Source: DUVT01 sp041675865 (lineage in GTDB: Bacteria > Bacillota_I > Bacilli_A > ML615J-28 > CAG-698). From it: a stretch of DNA of 64,000 nt. The notes under the pieces were generated by a model. The model saw nothing but the letters and a program-made list of their open reading frames with translations, had not been told where the DNA came from and searched no databases. Location: NCBI GenBank assembly GCA_041675865.1, contig JBAYTA010000001.1:9203-73202 (forward strand), written 5' to 3'. The position numbers were made by a program, and so were the translations under genes. Each line of letters starts with the position of its first letter. Within the stretch, counting starts at the first letter, position 1. Below are positions 8,256-17,153 of this stretch, piece by piece.

Positions 8256-8920
8256 GTTTTGAAAGATTAGAATTTCTTCTAGGTAGTAGTTCAATAGATA
8301 AACTTAATAATTCTAAAGTCGCTGTTGTGGGTTTAGGAGGAGTAGGTGGAGTTAGCGCTATTACCTTAGCTAGAAATGGTGTTGGAACATTAATTGTACA
8401 AGATTTTGATGTTGTTGCACCAAGTAATATAAATAGACAAATTATTGCTAATTATGAAACAATTGGTAAAAGCAAAGCTGATTTAGTTGAAGAAGAAATA
8501 AAAAGAATAAATCCAAATTGTAAAATTATTAAACTTAATGAAAGATTTAATGAAAATTCAAAGTTGTTTGACTATGATTTTGATTTTCTAATTGATGCTA
8601 TTGATCAAATAGATGATAAATATTTATTAATAACAACTTGTGTTGCTAAAAAAATCAATTTCATATCATCTATGGGTGCTGCAAAAAAAACCGACCAAAC
8701 TAAACTAGCTATAATGGAAATAAGTAAAACTACTTATGATCCATTAGCAAAGATTTTAAGAAAAAAACTACGAGACGACCAAATTTATGATAAAATAATG
8801 GTAGGATCTTCTACAGAAGCTCCTAGAAAAATCGCTAATCTTGGCTCTTACATGCCAGTAACTGCAAGTATGGGGTTATTATTAGCAGATTATGTAATAA
8901 AGAAAATAATAGAGGAGTAA
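8252..8920 (+). CDS. tcdA: tRNA threonylcarbamoyladenosine dehydratase (ThiF/E1-like)
   Basis: ATP-dependent enzyme that converts t6A37 to cyclic t6A in ANN-decoding tRNAs. The Rossmann nucleotide-binding loop GLGGVGG (about residues 27-33), QDFDVVAPSNINRQ and the segment DAIDQIDDKY are typical of TcdA/YgdL/YrvM. It overlaps the aspS stop by four bases, the same order as hisS-aspS-yrvM in B. subtilis, which supports TcdA over ThiF or MoeB. It is 222 residues, somewhat shorter than E. coli TcdA (268), mostly through a shorter C terminus. Confidence 0.9.
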   Translation: MSFERLEFLLGSSSIDKLNNSKVAVVGLGGVGGVSAITLARNGVGTLIVQDFDVVAPSNINRQIIANYETIGKSKADLVEEEIKRINPNCKIIKLNERFNENSKLFDYDFDFLIDAIDQIDDKYLLITTCVAKKINFISSMGAAKKTDQTKLAIMEISKTTYDPLAKILRKKLRDDQIYDKIMVGSSTEAPRKIANLGSYMPVTASMGLLLADYVIKKIIEE

Positions 8921-8923
8921 TAT

Positions 8924-9166
8924 ATGTTTTTAAATATTTTTGTAAGTATAATAGTTGTTTTTTCTGTAATCATGCTTTTCTTTTTGGCTGTTATAGTTAA
9001 TGGTTTAACGAAAAAACCGGATAATGTAGAACTACCTGAACAATGTAGTAGCTGCAATAATAATTCTTGCTATATTAGGTTTGATGATTCACCAAAACCT
9101 AAAGAAACTATTCAAGAATTCTATAAAAAATGTGAGGAGAATAATGCAAACACAGAAGCGAACTAA
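8924..9166 (+). CDS. Small membrane protein with a cysteine cluster, unknown
   Basis: 80 residues. An N-terminal hydrophobic helix (about 3-28) is followed by a short soluble tail with CSSCNNNSC and a further Cys about 20 residues later, a spacing that could bind a metal or form disulfides. It begins four bases after tcdA and its 3' end overlaps the true start of the deaminase gene (ATG 9144), so it belongs to the operon. Its orientation is unclear. I do not recognise the family. Confidence 0.7.
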   Translation: MFLNIFVSIIVVFSVIMLFFLAVIVNGLTKKPDNVELPEQCSSCNNNSCYIRFDDSPKPKETIQEFYKKCEENNANTEAN

Positions 9167-9620
9167 TTATCTTTCTTGGGATAACTATTTTATGGGGGTA
9201 GCTATTCTATCTAGTATGCGAAGTAAAGATCCTAATACTCAAGTTGGTGCATGTATAGTTAATCAGAAAAAAAGAATAATAGGTATTGGCTATAATGGAT
9301 TACCTGTGGGTTTAAGCGATGATGAATTTCCATGGGGAAATCATGGGGATTATTTAGATACTAAATATCCTTATGTTGTCCATGCAGAACCTAATGCAAT
9401 TTTAAATTCAATTGAAAAACTTGATAATGCAACAATTTATGTTACATTATTTCCTTGTAATGAGTGTGCAAAACTTGTAATTCAAAGCGGAATTAAAGAA
9501 ATTGTCTACTTAGATGATAAATATAATAATACTGAGGCTGATATTGCGTCTAAAAGGATGTTAGATGCAGCAGGTGTAAGTTATCGTAAATTAAATGAAA
9601 TGACATTAGAGGTTAAATAA
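9144..9620 (+). CDS. Deoxycytidylate (dCMP) deaminase
   Basis: Zinc-dependent deaminase that makes dUMP from dCMP for thymidylate synthesis; ComEB family. Zinc site: HAEPNAI supplies the His and catalytic Glu, and PCNECAK supplies the two Cys. The segment RSKDPNTQVGACIV is typical of dCMP deaminase rather than cytidine or tRNA-adenosine deaminase. The ATG at 9144 is chosen because GAGGAG lies five bases before it and the protein then starts where the family starts (159 aa); an in-frame ATG at 9081 would run back into the preceding gene with no ribosome binding site. Confidence 0.9.
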   Translation: MQTQKRTNYLSWDNYFMGVAILSSMRSKDPNTQVGACIVNQKKRIIGIGYNGLPVGLSDDEFPWGNHGDYLDTKYPYVVHAEPNAILNSIEKLDNATIYVTLFPCNECAKLVIQSGIKEIVYLDDKYNNTEADIASKRMLDAAGVSYRKLNEMTLEVK

Positions 9621-10738
9621 TGATTCAATTTTTTAAAGATTTAATAAATGGATTTAAGAAATCAAGTGTTACTAGAAAAATATTTTATTCATCACTTATT
9701 TTAATCTATTTTATACTTATAGCACTTTTAACTATTAAAGTTAATGTGGAAATAATTACACCGGGTGGTATAAATGCAAACATTGGAACTAATGAATACA
9801 ATATTGCTAGTCCCAATGTATTTGTAGATACTGATTACAATCCGGGAAATATTTTTACAGTTGGTGTTCATTCAAGAAAGAGAATATCTCTTTACCAATA
9901 TTTAATAAGTAAAATGAATGATGATATTGCATTTGAAGACTATGATCCAAAAACAAGTCTTTCAAAAGAAGAAGATTTAATTCTAGGTAAAAAAAGTAAA
10001 GATGTAAGCATAATAAATGCTTTAATAGTTGCCTATGAAGAAGCTAAAAAAGTTGATGATAATATAAATATTGATTATGAATTTGAAGGTGTTTTAGTTT
10101 CTTATGTTTTTAATAAAGATTCAAAATTAGAACCTGATGATATTATTACACATTTAAATGATCAAAAAATAGAGCCTGATACATTTAGAACTGAAATTGG
10201 TAAAATTAATAATGATGAGAATATTAAACTAACAGTAAAAAGATATGATTCTGTTGCAAAGATGGATGTTGTTAAAGAAATAACTACAAAAAAATATTTT
10301 GATGAAGCAGCTAATCAATATTTACTTGGTATCTCTACAATGGATTCATATATAATAGATGAAGAAACAGCTTTTCCAGAATTTACTATTCATAAAAATT
10401 ATAGTTCTATTGGTGGTAGTGGAGGAGCTATGCAAGCTCTAGCAATTTACAACTCAATTTTAGAAGTTGATATCACGAATGGAAAAACTATTATTGGAAC
10501 AGGTACTGTATCAGTAGAAACATATAATCCTGAATTAGTATTTGGTCAAATAGGAGATATAGGTGGAGTTAGCCAAAAAATAGTTACTGCAAATTTATAT
10601 AATGCAGATATATTTTTTGTAAATCCAGAAGATGCAGAAGAAGCTAAACAAAAAGCTAAGGAAATAGATGCAAAATTTGAAGTTGTTGAAGTAAAAACAT
10701 TTGCAGAAATAGTTAGTCATTTAAAAGGTGAAAATTAA
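9620..10738 (+). CDS. Membrane-anchored PDZ / Lon-like serine protease (YlbL type)
   Basis: An N-terminal membrane helix (about residues 20-42) anchors an extracytoplasmic PDZ domain (about 125-210; SKLEPDDIITHLNDQ) and a Lon-type (S16) protease domain. The Ser-Lys dyad is predicted as Ser267 in IGGSGGAMQAL and Lys320 in GGVSQKIVTA. Bacillus YlbL and streptococcal SepM have this architecture and act on exported proteins or peptides. The ATG overlaps the stop of the deaminase gene, and the next gene overlaps its stop, so it sits in a tightly coupled operon. The substrate is unknown. Confidence 0.88.
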   Translation: MIQFFKDLINGFKKSSVTRKIFYSSLILIYFILIALLTIKVNVEIITPGGINANIGTNEYNIASPNVFVDTDYNPGNIFTVGVHSRKRISLYQYLISKMNDDIAFEDYDPKTSLSKEEDLILGKKSKDVSIINALIVAYEEAKKVDDNINIDYEFEGVLVSYVFNKDSKLEPDDIITHLNDQKIEPDTFRTEIGKINNDENIKLTVKRYDSVAKMDVVKEITTKKYFDEAANQYLLGISTMDSYIIDEETAFPEFTIHKNYSSIGGSGGAMQALAIYNSILEVDITNGKTIIGTGTVSVETYNPELVFGQIGDIGGVSQKIVTANLYNADIFFVNPEDAEEAKQKAKEIDAKFEVVEVKTFAEIVSHLKGEN

Positions 10739-11157
10739 TGTTTAAAAATTATAAAGAACCAAACTTTTGGATTCGTGGAAAATTAGAACAAAGAAAATTT
10801 TATGATATTAAGTTAAATACCAAAACTAGTATAATAACTTTTATAGCAGGTTTACTTTTTGGAGCAGTAATAATTTTACCTTTTGGATTAATGTTATTTC
10901 AATTTATAATGATATTTGGTTATAATTTATCTATTTTTGTTTTATATCTAACAATTATCTGGATTCTAATGATGCTCTTCAATGGCTTTTCAAATTATTT
11001 TACTGTTAAATTAGCTCAAGCATATAATAAAGACATGAATACTTTACAAGAATTAGAACCTAGATACATATTCTTTTACCAAATACTTAATTTTGGTTTT
11101 GGATTATTTAGTTTATTCATAATTGTATTTTTTGGTATTCAACTAATAAATAGATAG
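10738..11157 (+). CDS. Membrane protein of unknown function, 139 aa
   Basis: Three hydrophobic segments (about residues 32-60, 62-85 and 110-136) separated by short loops, with a basic N-terminal cytoplasmic stretch (KLEQRKFYDIKLN). It overlaps the protease gene by one base at its start and is followed eight bases later by lspA, so it is cotranscribed with two envelope-protein processing genes. No motif is recognised. Confidence 0.75.
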   Translation: MFKNYKEPNFWIRGKLEQRKFYDIKLNTKTSIITFIAGLLFGAVIILPFGLMLFQFIMIFGYNLSIFVLYLTIIWILMMLFNGFSNYFTVKLAQAYNKDMNTLQELEPRYIFFYQILNFGFGLFSLFIIVFFGIQLINR

Positions 11158-11165
11158 GAGTATTC

Positions 11166-11648
11166 ATGATGAAGACAAGACAATTAATAATAGGACTTAT
11201 ATTAATAGTAGTAGGAGTTTTAATAGATCAATTCACAAAATTGATCGTATTCAAAAATCTAGAAATGAATAAACAGTATGATTCGATCCCAGGATTTAAA
11301 ATATATCCAGTTAGAAATGATGGTGCTGCTTTTGGAATATTTGCAGGCAGAATGTGGATGTTAATAATTATTACTTTAATTGCATTTGCATTCTTCATTT
11401 ATTTAATGAAAGACTTTGATTTAGTCACAAAACCAATTTATAGTGTTGCACTAATATTAATTATTAGTGGAACTATTGGGAACTTTATTGATCGTATAGT
11501 TGATGGATCTGTGAGAGATTTTATTAAATTTAGTTTCTGGCCATCTTTTGCTATCTTTAACATAGCGGATATATGTTTAACTTTTGGAGTAATTCTGTTA
11601 TCTATTGATATATTGTTCGGAGAGACAGGTATAAGGTGGACAAATTAA
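11166..11648 (+). CDS. lspA: Lipoprotein signal peptidase II
   Basis: Aspartic peptidase in the cytoplasmic membrane that removes signal peptides from prolipoproteins. Four hydrophobic segments and the family blocks VRNDGAAFGIF, GTIGNFIDRIVDG and FNIADICLTFGV are present; the catalytic aspartates are those in NFIDR and FNIAD. Length 160 is standard. TAGGAG precedes an ATG ATG pair. The rluD start overlaps its end by 13 bases, the usual lspA-rluD pairing of Bacillota. Its presence fits the lipoprotein at 56-57 kb, and it stands without peptidoglycan genes nearby. Confidence 0.96.
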   Translation: MMKTRQLIIGLILIVVGVLIDQFTKLIVFKNLEMNKQYDSIPGFKIYPVRNDGAAFGIFAGRMWMLIIITLIAFAFFIYLMKDFDLVTKPIYSVALILIISGTIGNFIDRIVDGSVRDFIKFSFWPSFAIFNIADICLTFGVILLSIDILFGETGIRWTN

Positions 11649-12541
11649 TTAAAATTATTGAAGAAGTTGATATTCGTCTTGATAAATATCTAATTGATTA
11701 TTTACCTGAAATGACTAGAACACAAATTCAACAAATGATAGAGAATGAAGAGATTTTAGTAAATAATAAACCAACTAAACCTTCATATAAGTTGAGAGTA
11801 AATGATGAGGTAGTAGTTAAGTATGTAGAACCAAAAACTTTGGATATTAAATCTGAAGAAATACCTCTAGATATTTATTATGAAGATAGTGATTTAATAG
11901 TAGTTAATAAACCAACTGGAATGGTAGTTCATCCAGCATTTGGTAATTATGAGGGCACATTAGTAAATGCATTAATGCACCATTGTAAAGATTTATCTAC
12001 TATTAATGGAGTAATTAGAGCAGGGATTGTTCACAGGATTGATAAAGAAACATCTGGTTTGCTTGTTGCATGTAAGAATGATTTTACTCATAAAAACTTA
12101 AGTAAACAATTTAGTTCTAAAACAGTTACTAGAAAATACATTGCAATAGTACACGGAGTTATAAATCATAATCTAGGTAGAGTTGACGCTCCTATTGGTA
12201 GAAGTAAAGAAGACAGAAAGCTTATGGCTATTGTTGAAGAAGGAAAACATGCTGCAACAAATTTTAAAGTAATTGAAAGATTTAAAGACCATACATTATT
12301 AGAATTATCTTTAGAAACGGGAAGAACACATCAAATTCGTGTTCACATGAAATATATTGGTTTTCCTGTAGTTGGAGATCCACAATATGGTTTAAGAAAA
12401 GATAAATCTAATTATGGACAATATCTTCATGCAAAAACTTTAGGATTTATTCATCCTAGAACTAATGAATATATGGAATTTAATAGTCCATTACCTGATT
12501 ATTTTTTAGAATATTTAGATGAAATAATAGCTAATGAATAA
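11636..12541 (+). CDS. rluD: Ribosomal large subunit pseudouridine synthase, RluD family
   Basis: Modifies uridines in 23S rRNA. An N-terminal S4 domain (about residues 12-75; RLDKYLIDYL) precedes the synthase core with the catalytic Asp in HRIDKETSGLL and the later block LETGRTHQIRVHM. Length 301 is usual. The start is GTG inside the end of lspA (frame +1), preceded by GACAGGTATAAGG. In many Bacillota this paralogue next to lspA is YlyB; whether it acts as RluD, RluC or YlyB cannot be told from sequence alone. Confidence 0.92.
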   Translation: MDKLIKIIEEVDIRLDKYLIDYLPEMTRTQIQQMIENEEILVNNKPTKPSYKLRVNDEVVVKYVEPKTLDIKSEEIPLDIYYEDSDLIVVNKPTGMVVHPAFGNYEGTLVNALMHHCKDLSTINGVIRAGIVHRIDKETSGLLVACKNDFTHKNLSKQFSSKTVTRKYIAIVHGVINHNLGRVDAPIGRSKEDRKLMAIVEEGKHAATNFKVIERFKDHTLLELSLETGRTHQIRVHMKYIGFPVVGDPQYGLRKDKSNYGQYLHAKTLGFIHPRTNEYMEFNSPLPDYFLEYLDEIIANE

Positions 12542-12570
12542 AAAAAACAATCAAATTAATGATTGTTTTT
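12541..12570. terminator. Bidirectional terminator between rluD and rnhC
   Basis: AAAAAACAATCA pairs with TGATTGTTTTTT around a six-base loop; A/T flanks give a T run in both directions. It overlaps the last codons of rnhC. Confidence 0.85.
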
Positions 12571-13461
12571 TACTTTGTCTAGGTTCTTAAAATTTGTTTT
12601 TGCACATTTTGTAAGAATAGATTCTGATTGTTCTTTTAAGATTTTTGCTATAGCAAGATCAACCTTGTTACTTGCACCTTTAGGTAATTCAAATCCTATT
12701 TCATCTGATAATTTATCCATTTGCTTTAGAAATGCGTTTCTAGCTAAAATACTTGCGCAAGCAATTGATAGATATTTTGATTCAGCTTTTTCAACTAATT
12801 CCACATTCAACATTTTAGTTTTTTGATCATCAATATAATCAAGATATTTCTCTTTTGTAGTGAATGCATCTATAATAACTGCATCATAATCTTGAACTTT
12901 TTGGGTTAACTTTAAGATAACATCATTATGAAGCAACGCTTTTATTTTGTTCATATTATAATTTAATACTTGTGTTAAATAATTATATTTCATATTATCT
13001 AATGATACTATTTGAAAAGGAATTATTTTTATTAGTTCCGCTGCAATTTCTTTTATTTTATTATCATCTAAATCTTTAGAATCTTTAACACCTAGTTTCA
13101 TAACAGGAATAATTTTGTCTTTATCAACAAAAGCTCCTGCCACAATAATAGGCCCGAAAAAATCTCCCGTGCCTACTTCATCAGTTCCAATAACCCTTAG
13201 GTTAATTGGTACTTCAGTATTTTTTTCTTCTATCGCAACACTTATATCTAAAGTATCACAAATTTCTTTATATACATTTGCAGCCTTACTTCCTTGTACA
13301 AGTAGAGTAAGAGTTTTATATAAAGTTATTGTCGCACCCTTGTATTTTGCTCTAAAAAGTGTATAATTATTAGTGTGTTTGATAGAATAATCTTGATACT
13401 TTTTAATTATTAAGTCAGATTGACTATTATTTAAATTTAATGTATAACTCATTTTCACCAT
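12556..13461 (-). CDS. rnhC: Ribonuclease HIII
   Basis: Removes RNA from RNA/DNA hybrids. The N-terminal TBP-like substrate-binding domain (about 1-85) that separates HIII from HII is present, followed by the catalytic domain with GTDEVGTGDFFGP (first acidic residues), VKDSKDL, IDAFTT and ESKYLSIACASILAR. Length about 300 is normal. Two ATG codons nine bases apart compete: 13461 (MVKMSYT) and 13452; AAGGAT lies too close to the first, so 13452 is somewhat better. It is divergent from mutS2, and the same order is common in Bacillota. Confidence 0.94.
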   Translation of the reverse strand: MVKMSYTLNLNNSQSDLIIKKYQDYSIKHTNNYTLFRAKYKGATITLYKTLTLLVQGSKAANVYKEICDTLDISVAIEEKNTEVPINLRVIGTDEVGTGDFFGPIIVAGAFVDKDKIIPVMKLGVKDSKDLDDNKIKEIAAELIKIIPFQIVSLDNMKYNYLTQVLNYNMNKIKALLHNDVILKLTQKVQDYDAVIIDAFTTKEKYLDYIDDQKTKMLNVELVEKAESKYLSIACASILARNAFLKQMDKLSDEIGFELPKGASNKVDLAIAKILKEQSESILTKCAKTNFKNLDKVKNNH

Positions 13462-13516
13462 ATCCTTAATACTATTATATCATAAAATTGAATAAAAAGA
13501 AAGTTTGTATAAGACA

Positions 13517-15850
13517 ATGAATAAATACCATAAAATATTAGAATTAGATAAGATAATTTCTAAAGTAAAGGATTTTTGTTATTTAGAAGAATCAAAAAAA
13601 CAACTCGATAATAATGAGTTAATGAATGATTTGAAAATAATTGAAAATACTTTAAATGAAATAGATGAAGCTACTATATTATTAGAAAGAATGCAGAAAT
13701 TTCCGCTATATTTTCGCGGTGATATTAGAAAGATTCTTACTTTAATTAGAAAGTCTCACATAATAACAATTGAAGAATTAGTTGAAATTTTAAAATTTTT
13801 AGATACAGTTAAAGCAAATATAGTTTATTTAGAAACAGTTGAAAATTTGAAAATTGAAGCTAGTTATTATAAAGACAATATTAATAAATTATTTTATCCA
13901 AAAGATATTAATTTAAGAATAAAAGAAATAATAACTCCATATGGAGATATAAATGATAATGCATCTGTTGATTTGTATAATATTCGAAAACAAATCAGAG
14001 ATACTGAAAAGAATATTCAAGTTAAACTTCAAGAATTACTTGTGAAATTATCTTCAAAATTAACTGAAAGTTTAATTTCAATTAGGAATGACCGATACGT
14101 TATTCCAGTTAAAAACGAATTTAAAAATACAGTGAAGGGTATTATCCACGATCAATCTGCATCAGGAGAAACATTCTTTATAGAACCTTTGGCTGTAAAT
14201 GATTTAAATAATAAATTAAATCAATTAAGAGAAAATGAAAAGAAAGAAATTAATAAAATATTAAGAGATATTAGCAATTCACTTGCTAATATATTTGATG
14301 AATTAATTATTAATTTAGATGTATTAATTCATTTAGATATTGTTTTCTCCAAAGCATTATATGGATTAAAAATTAATGGGAAAAAACCAAAGATTAATGC
14401 TAAAGGCATTGTTGAACTATATAAATGTAGACATCCTTTACTAAATGTAGAAAATGTTATTCCCAATAATGTTATTATAGGCAAAGATTATCAAGGAATA
14501 ATTATAACAGGACCTAATACTGGTGGTAAAACTGTACTATTAAAAACAGTCGGTTTACTATCTTTAATGGTTAAAGCTGGATTATTAATACCTTGTGATG
14601 AATCAAGCAATATCATGATTTTTGATAATGTTTATTCTGATATAGGTGATGAACAAAGTATTGACCAAAACTTATCTACTTTTTCATCACATTTAAAGAA
14701 TGTAATTAATATTATAGATAATGTAACAAATAATTCGCTTGTATTATTAGATGAACTTGGTTCCGGAACAGATCCTCTTGAGGGATCTTCACTAGCAATT
14801 TCTATAATTGAATTCTTACTTGAGAAGAAATGTTTAATTATTGCAACTAGTCATTATTCAGAACTTAAAACATATGCCTTTAATTCAGATAAAATAATTA
14901 ATGCAAGTGTTGAATTTGATATTAAAACACTTAAGCCTACATATAAATTATTAATTGGTGTTCCTGGTCAGTCAAATGCATTAGAAATATCAAAGACCTT
15001 AGGATTAAATCAGAAAATTATTGAAAATGCAAATAAGTATGCATATCAAAAAGATAGTGATACTAATAAAGTACTAAATAAATTAATAAAACAAACTCAT
15101 GAATTTGATCAAAAATTAAATGAATTAGAAGATAAAGAGAATTTAATAAGTCAAAAAATTAGAGAAAATGAAGAACTAAAAATTAAGATAGAAGAAGAAA
15201 AAAATAAAATCCTATCTCTTGCCCAAAAGGATGCGCAAGACTTAATTAGAAAATCTTCAAAAAAAATAGATGAGATTATTGAAGAACTTAATTCTATGAA
15301 ATTAAGAGAAATTAAAGCTCATGAAATTGCGCAAGTTAAACATGATATTAAAGAATTAAAAACTAGTACAAATATTGAAATCGAGCCTATTTATACTAAC
15401 TATGAGTTTGAAGCAAATCAAAGCGTATTTGTTGAAAACTTCGGTGCATATGGTATAATAATCAAAGAAAATAAGAATAATCGTTACGATGTACAAATTG
15501 GGAATGCTACTGTTAATGTAGAAAAAAAATATTTAAAACCTACAGAAAACAAACCTAAAGAACACTTAAAACCAAGAACAAACGTTGTCGGGGTTAAGAA
15601 AAATGTCCCTAGCACCCTAGACTTAAGAGGCATAAGGTATGAAGAAGCATACCAAAAACTAGAGAAGTATATCGATGATGCTATATATGGTTCCTTACAA
15701 ATAATAACAATTATTCATGGATTTGGAACAGGTGTGATAAGAGAAATGGTACTTAATTTCTTGAAAACTTCACCATATGTAGAAAGTTTTCGTTTTGGCG
15801 GTGCAAATGAAGGTGGCCAAGGAGTTACTGTAGTAACATTAAAAAGTTAA
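13517..15850 (+). CDS. mutS2: MutS2 endonuclease / ribosome-rescue ATPase
   Basis: MutS-like ATPase without the mismatch-recognition domain. The core domain (1-290), Walker A GPNTGGKTV (about residue 332 on), the ABC-type block LLDELGSGTDP, a coiled-coil rich in Lys/Glu (about 510-620), a KOW-like segment and a C-terminal Smr nuclease domain (LDLRGIRYEEA, IIHGFGTG) appear in the family order. In B. subtilis MutS2 acts on collided ribosomes and in H. pylori suppresses recombination. The ATG at 13517 is chosen; a TTG at 13505 would add four residues and no clear Shine-Dalgarno decides between them. Confidence 0.95.
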   Translation: MNKYHKILELDKIISKVKDFCYLEESKKQLDNNELMNDLKIIENTLNEIDEATILLERMQKFPLYFRGDIRKILTLIRKSHIITIEELVEILKFLDTVKANIVYLETVENLKIEASYYKDNINKLFYPKDINLRIKEIITPYGDINDNASVDLYNIRKQIRDTEKNIQVKLQELLVKLSSKLTESLISIRNDRYVIPVKNEFKNTVKGIIHDQSASGETFFIEPLAVNDLNNKLNQLRENEKKEINKILRDISNSLANIFDELIINLDVLIHLDIVFSKALYGLKINGKKPKINAKGIVELYKCRHPLLNVENVIPNNVIIGKDYQGIIITGPNTGGKTVLLKTVGLLSLMVKAGLLIPCDESSNIMIFDNVYSDIGDEQSIDQNLSTFSSHLKNVINIIDNVTNNSLVLLDELGSGTDPLEGSSLAISIIEFLLEKKCLIIATSHYSELKTYAFNSDKIINASVEFDIKTLKPTYKLLIGVPGQSNALEISKTLGLNQKIIENANKYAYQKDSDTNKVLNKLIKQTHEFDQKLNELEDKENLISQKIRENEELKIKIEEEKNKILSLAQKDAQDLIRKSSKKIDEIIEELNSMKLREIKAHEIAQVKHDIKELKTSTNIEIEPIYTNYEFEANQSVFVENFGAYGIIIKENKNNRYDVQIGNATVNVEKKYLKPTENKPKEHLKPRTNVVGVKKNVPSTLDLRGIRYEEAYQKLEKYIDDAIYGSLQIITIIHGFGTGVIREMVLNFLKTSPYVESFRFGGANEGGQGVTVVTLKS

Positions 15851-15873
15851 TTTTAAAAATTGGAGGATTAAAA

Positions 15874-16179
15874 ATGGTTAAGAAAATTGGCAAAAATGAT
15901 TTTAAAGAAGCAACTAAAGGTTTAACTTTAGTAGATTTTTATGCAGATTGGTGTGGTCCTTGTCGTATGGTTGGACCAGTTGTAGAAGATTTATCAAAAT
16001 CAATGACAGATGTTAACTTTACAAAAGTTGATGTTGATGAAGAAGGAGAATTAGCAGGCTTATTTGGAGTTAGAAGCATACCTACTTTAATTCTATTTAA
16101 AGACGGAACTGAAGTTGATCGTATTGTTGGATTTGCTCCAAAACAAAAACTTGAAAGTTTGATTAATAGTCATAAATAA
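15874..16179 (+). CDS. trxA: Thioredoxin
   Basis: Small dithiol reductant of about 100 residues. The redox motif WCGPC spans residues 26-30; the cis-proline loop is RSIPTLILF. GGAGG precedes the ATG. It follows mutS2 after 23 bases, the same neighbour as in several Bacillota (mutS2-trx), and ends at its own terminator. No thioredoxin reductase is in the window. Confidence 0.95.
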   Translation: MVKKIGKNDFKEATKGLTLVDFYADWCGPCRMVGPVVEDLSKSMTDVNFTKVDVDEEGELAGLFGVRSIPTLILFKDGTEVDRIVGFAPKQKLESLINSHK

Positions 16180-16180
16180 C

Positions 16181-16208
16181 AAACAGGGATTATATTATCC
16201 CTGTTTTT
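16181..16208 (+). terminator. trxA terminator
   Basis: AAACAGGGAT / ATCCCTGTTT stem with six-base loop and T tail right after the thioredoxin gene. Confidence 0.85.
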
Positions 16209-16226
16209 AATAAAAAAAAAATTCAT

Positions 16227-16255
16227 TTTACAAGACTTAGAAATTTTGTTATAAT
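16227..16255 (+). promoter_or_regulatory. Predicted promoter of the Ntdp-like gene
   Basis: TTTACA (16227-16232), 17 nt, TATAAT (16250-16255); 24 bases before the ATG at 16279. Confidence 0.65.
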
Positions 16256-16278
16256 TAGATTAGTAGGAGAAGTGGGTT

Positions 16279-16794
16279 ATGGAGCGATTAGATATTATTA
16301 GTTATAAACACGATGGCGAACTTCACCGTGTTTGGAAAAACGTAGTAAAAATCCACGAATCAAAAGATTTAGTAGTTATAGTAAATAATAAAGTTGATGT
16401 TATTGATGGGGATGGAAGACGCTGGAAAACCAGAGAGCCTGCCATTTGTTATTTCTTTAAAGATTATTGGTTTAACGTAATTTGTATGATTCGTAGCAAT
16501 GATGTTTACTATTATTGTAATTTAAGTTCACCGTTTATTATTGATGAGGAAGGTTTAAAGTATATTGATTATGATTTAGATGTAAAATTATTTCCTGATG
16601 GAGAGGTATTACTATTAGATAGAGATGAATTTGATTTTAATATTAAAGATTTACATTATACAAAAGAAATTCTTGATATTATCAAATATAATTTAAGCAC
16701 ATTACTAGATATGATAGAAAAAAGAGAAGATCCTTTTAATTCTAAATGCGTTTATGATTGGTATAATAAATTTCTAAAAATGTCTAAAAAATAA
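16279..16794 (+). CDS. DUF402 nucleoside tri-/diphosphate phosphatase-like protein
   Basis: The fold pattern of the DUF402/YgaC/SA1684 (Ntdp) family is clear: a start rich in beta strands (YKHDGELHRVWK), the tripartite core ICYFFKDYWFNVICMI and YYCNLSSPFIID, then DVKLFPDGEVLLLDRDEFD, whose acidic residues bind metal in the family. Staphylococcal Ntdp hydrolyses nucleoside tri- and diphosphates. Length 171 is normal. AGGAG precedes ATG and the gene has its own promoter, so it is a monocistron. The exact substrate is not evident. Confidence 0.88.
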   Translation: MERLDIISYKHDGELHRVWKNVVKIHESKDLVVIVNNKVDVIDGDGRRWKTREPAICYFFKDYWFNVICMIRSNDVYYYCNLSSPFIIDEEGLKYIDYDLDVKLFPDGEVLLLDRDEFDFNIKDLHYTKEILDIIKYNLSTLLDMIEKREDPFNSKCVYDWYNKFLKMSKK

Positions 16795-16862
16795 AAAAAT
16801 TGGAAATTCTATTATAACAATGAATTAATTGTAAATAATATAATTGAAAGGAATTGATCAAT

Positions 16863-17114
16863 ATGAAAAGTACTACAAGAGATTTATTAGGTCTTTTAGC
16901 ATTTATTTCACTCTTGATTTTTACTGCTAGTTTTATTTTAAATAGAATTGGCGCACAGACTTCATTTTTTACTTATGCTGGTTATGGATTAGCTTTAATA
17001 GTTGTACTTGGAATTGCGAAAGTGTATGTAGATAAACTTAGCATGACATGGAAAATAGTGTTTTATATCATAGCAATATTTGCAATCCTTGATTACCTAT
17101 TTTCAATATTTTAA
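16863..17114 (+). CDS. Small three-helix membrane protein, unknown
   Basis: 83 residues with three hydrophobic stretches (about 8-25, 32-52 and 58-82), MKSTTRDLLGLLAF at the start. GAAAGGAA lies ten bases before the ATG at 16863; the in-frame TTG at 16854 touches the ribosome binding site and is not likely used. It stands alone between the Ntdp-like gene and sodA. The family is not recognised. Confidence 0.75.
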   Translation: MKSTTRDLLGLLAFISLLIFTASFILNRIGAQTSFFTYAGYGLALIVVLGIAKVYVDKLSMTWKIVFYIIAIFAILDYLFSIF

Positions 17115-17120
17115 CATAAA

Positions 17121-17147
17121 AAAATAGCAGCTTAGTGCTGCTATTTT
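17121..17147. terminator. Bidirectional terminator between the small membrane gene and sodA
   Basis: AAAATAGCAGC pairs with GCTGCTATTTT; A/T flanks on both sides serve both converging genes. Confidence 0.85.
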
Positions 17148-17153
17148 CATTTA

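Noticed and set aside
9081..9143. Longer N terminus of the dCMP deaminase
   Set aside because: It overlaps the upstream gene, has no ribosome binding site, and the family starts at the ATG at 9144.
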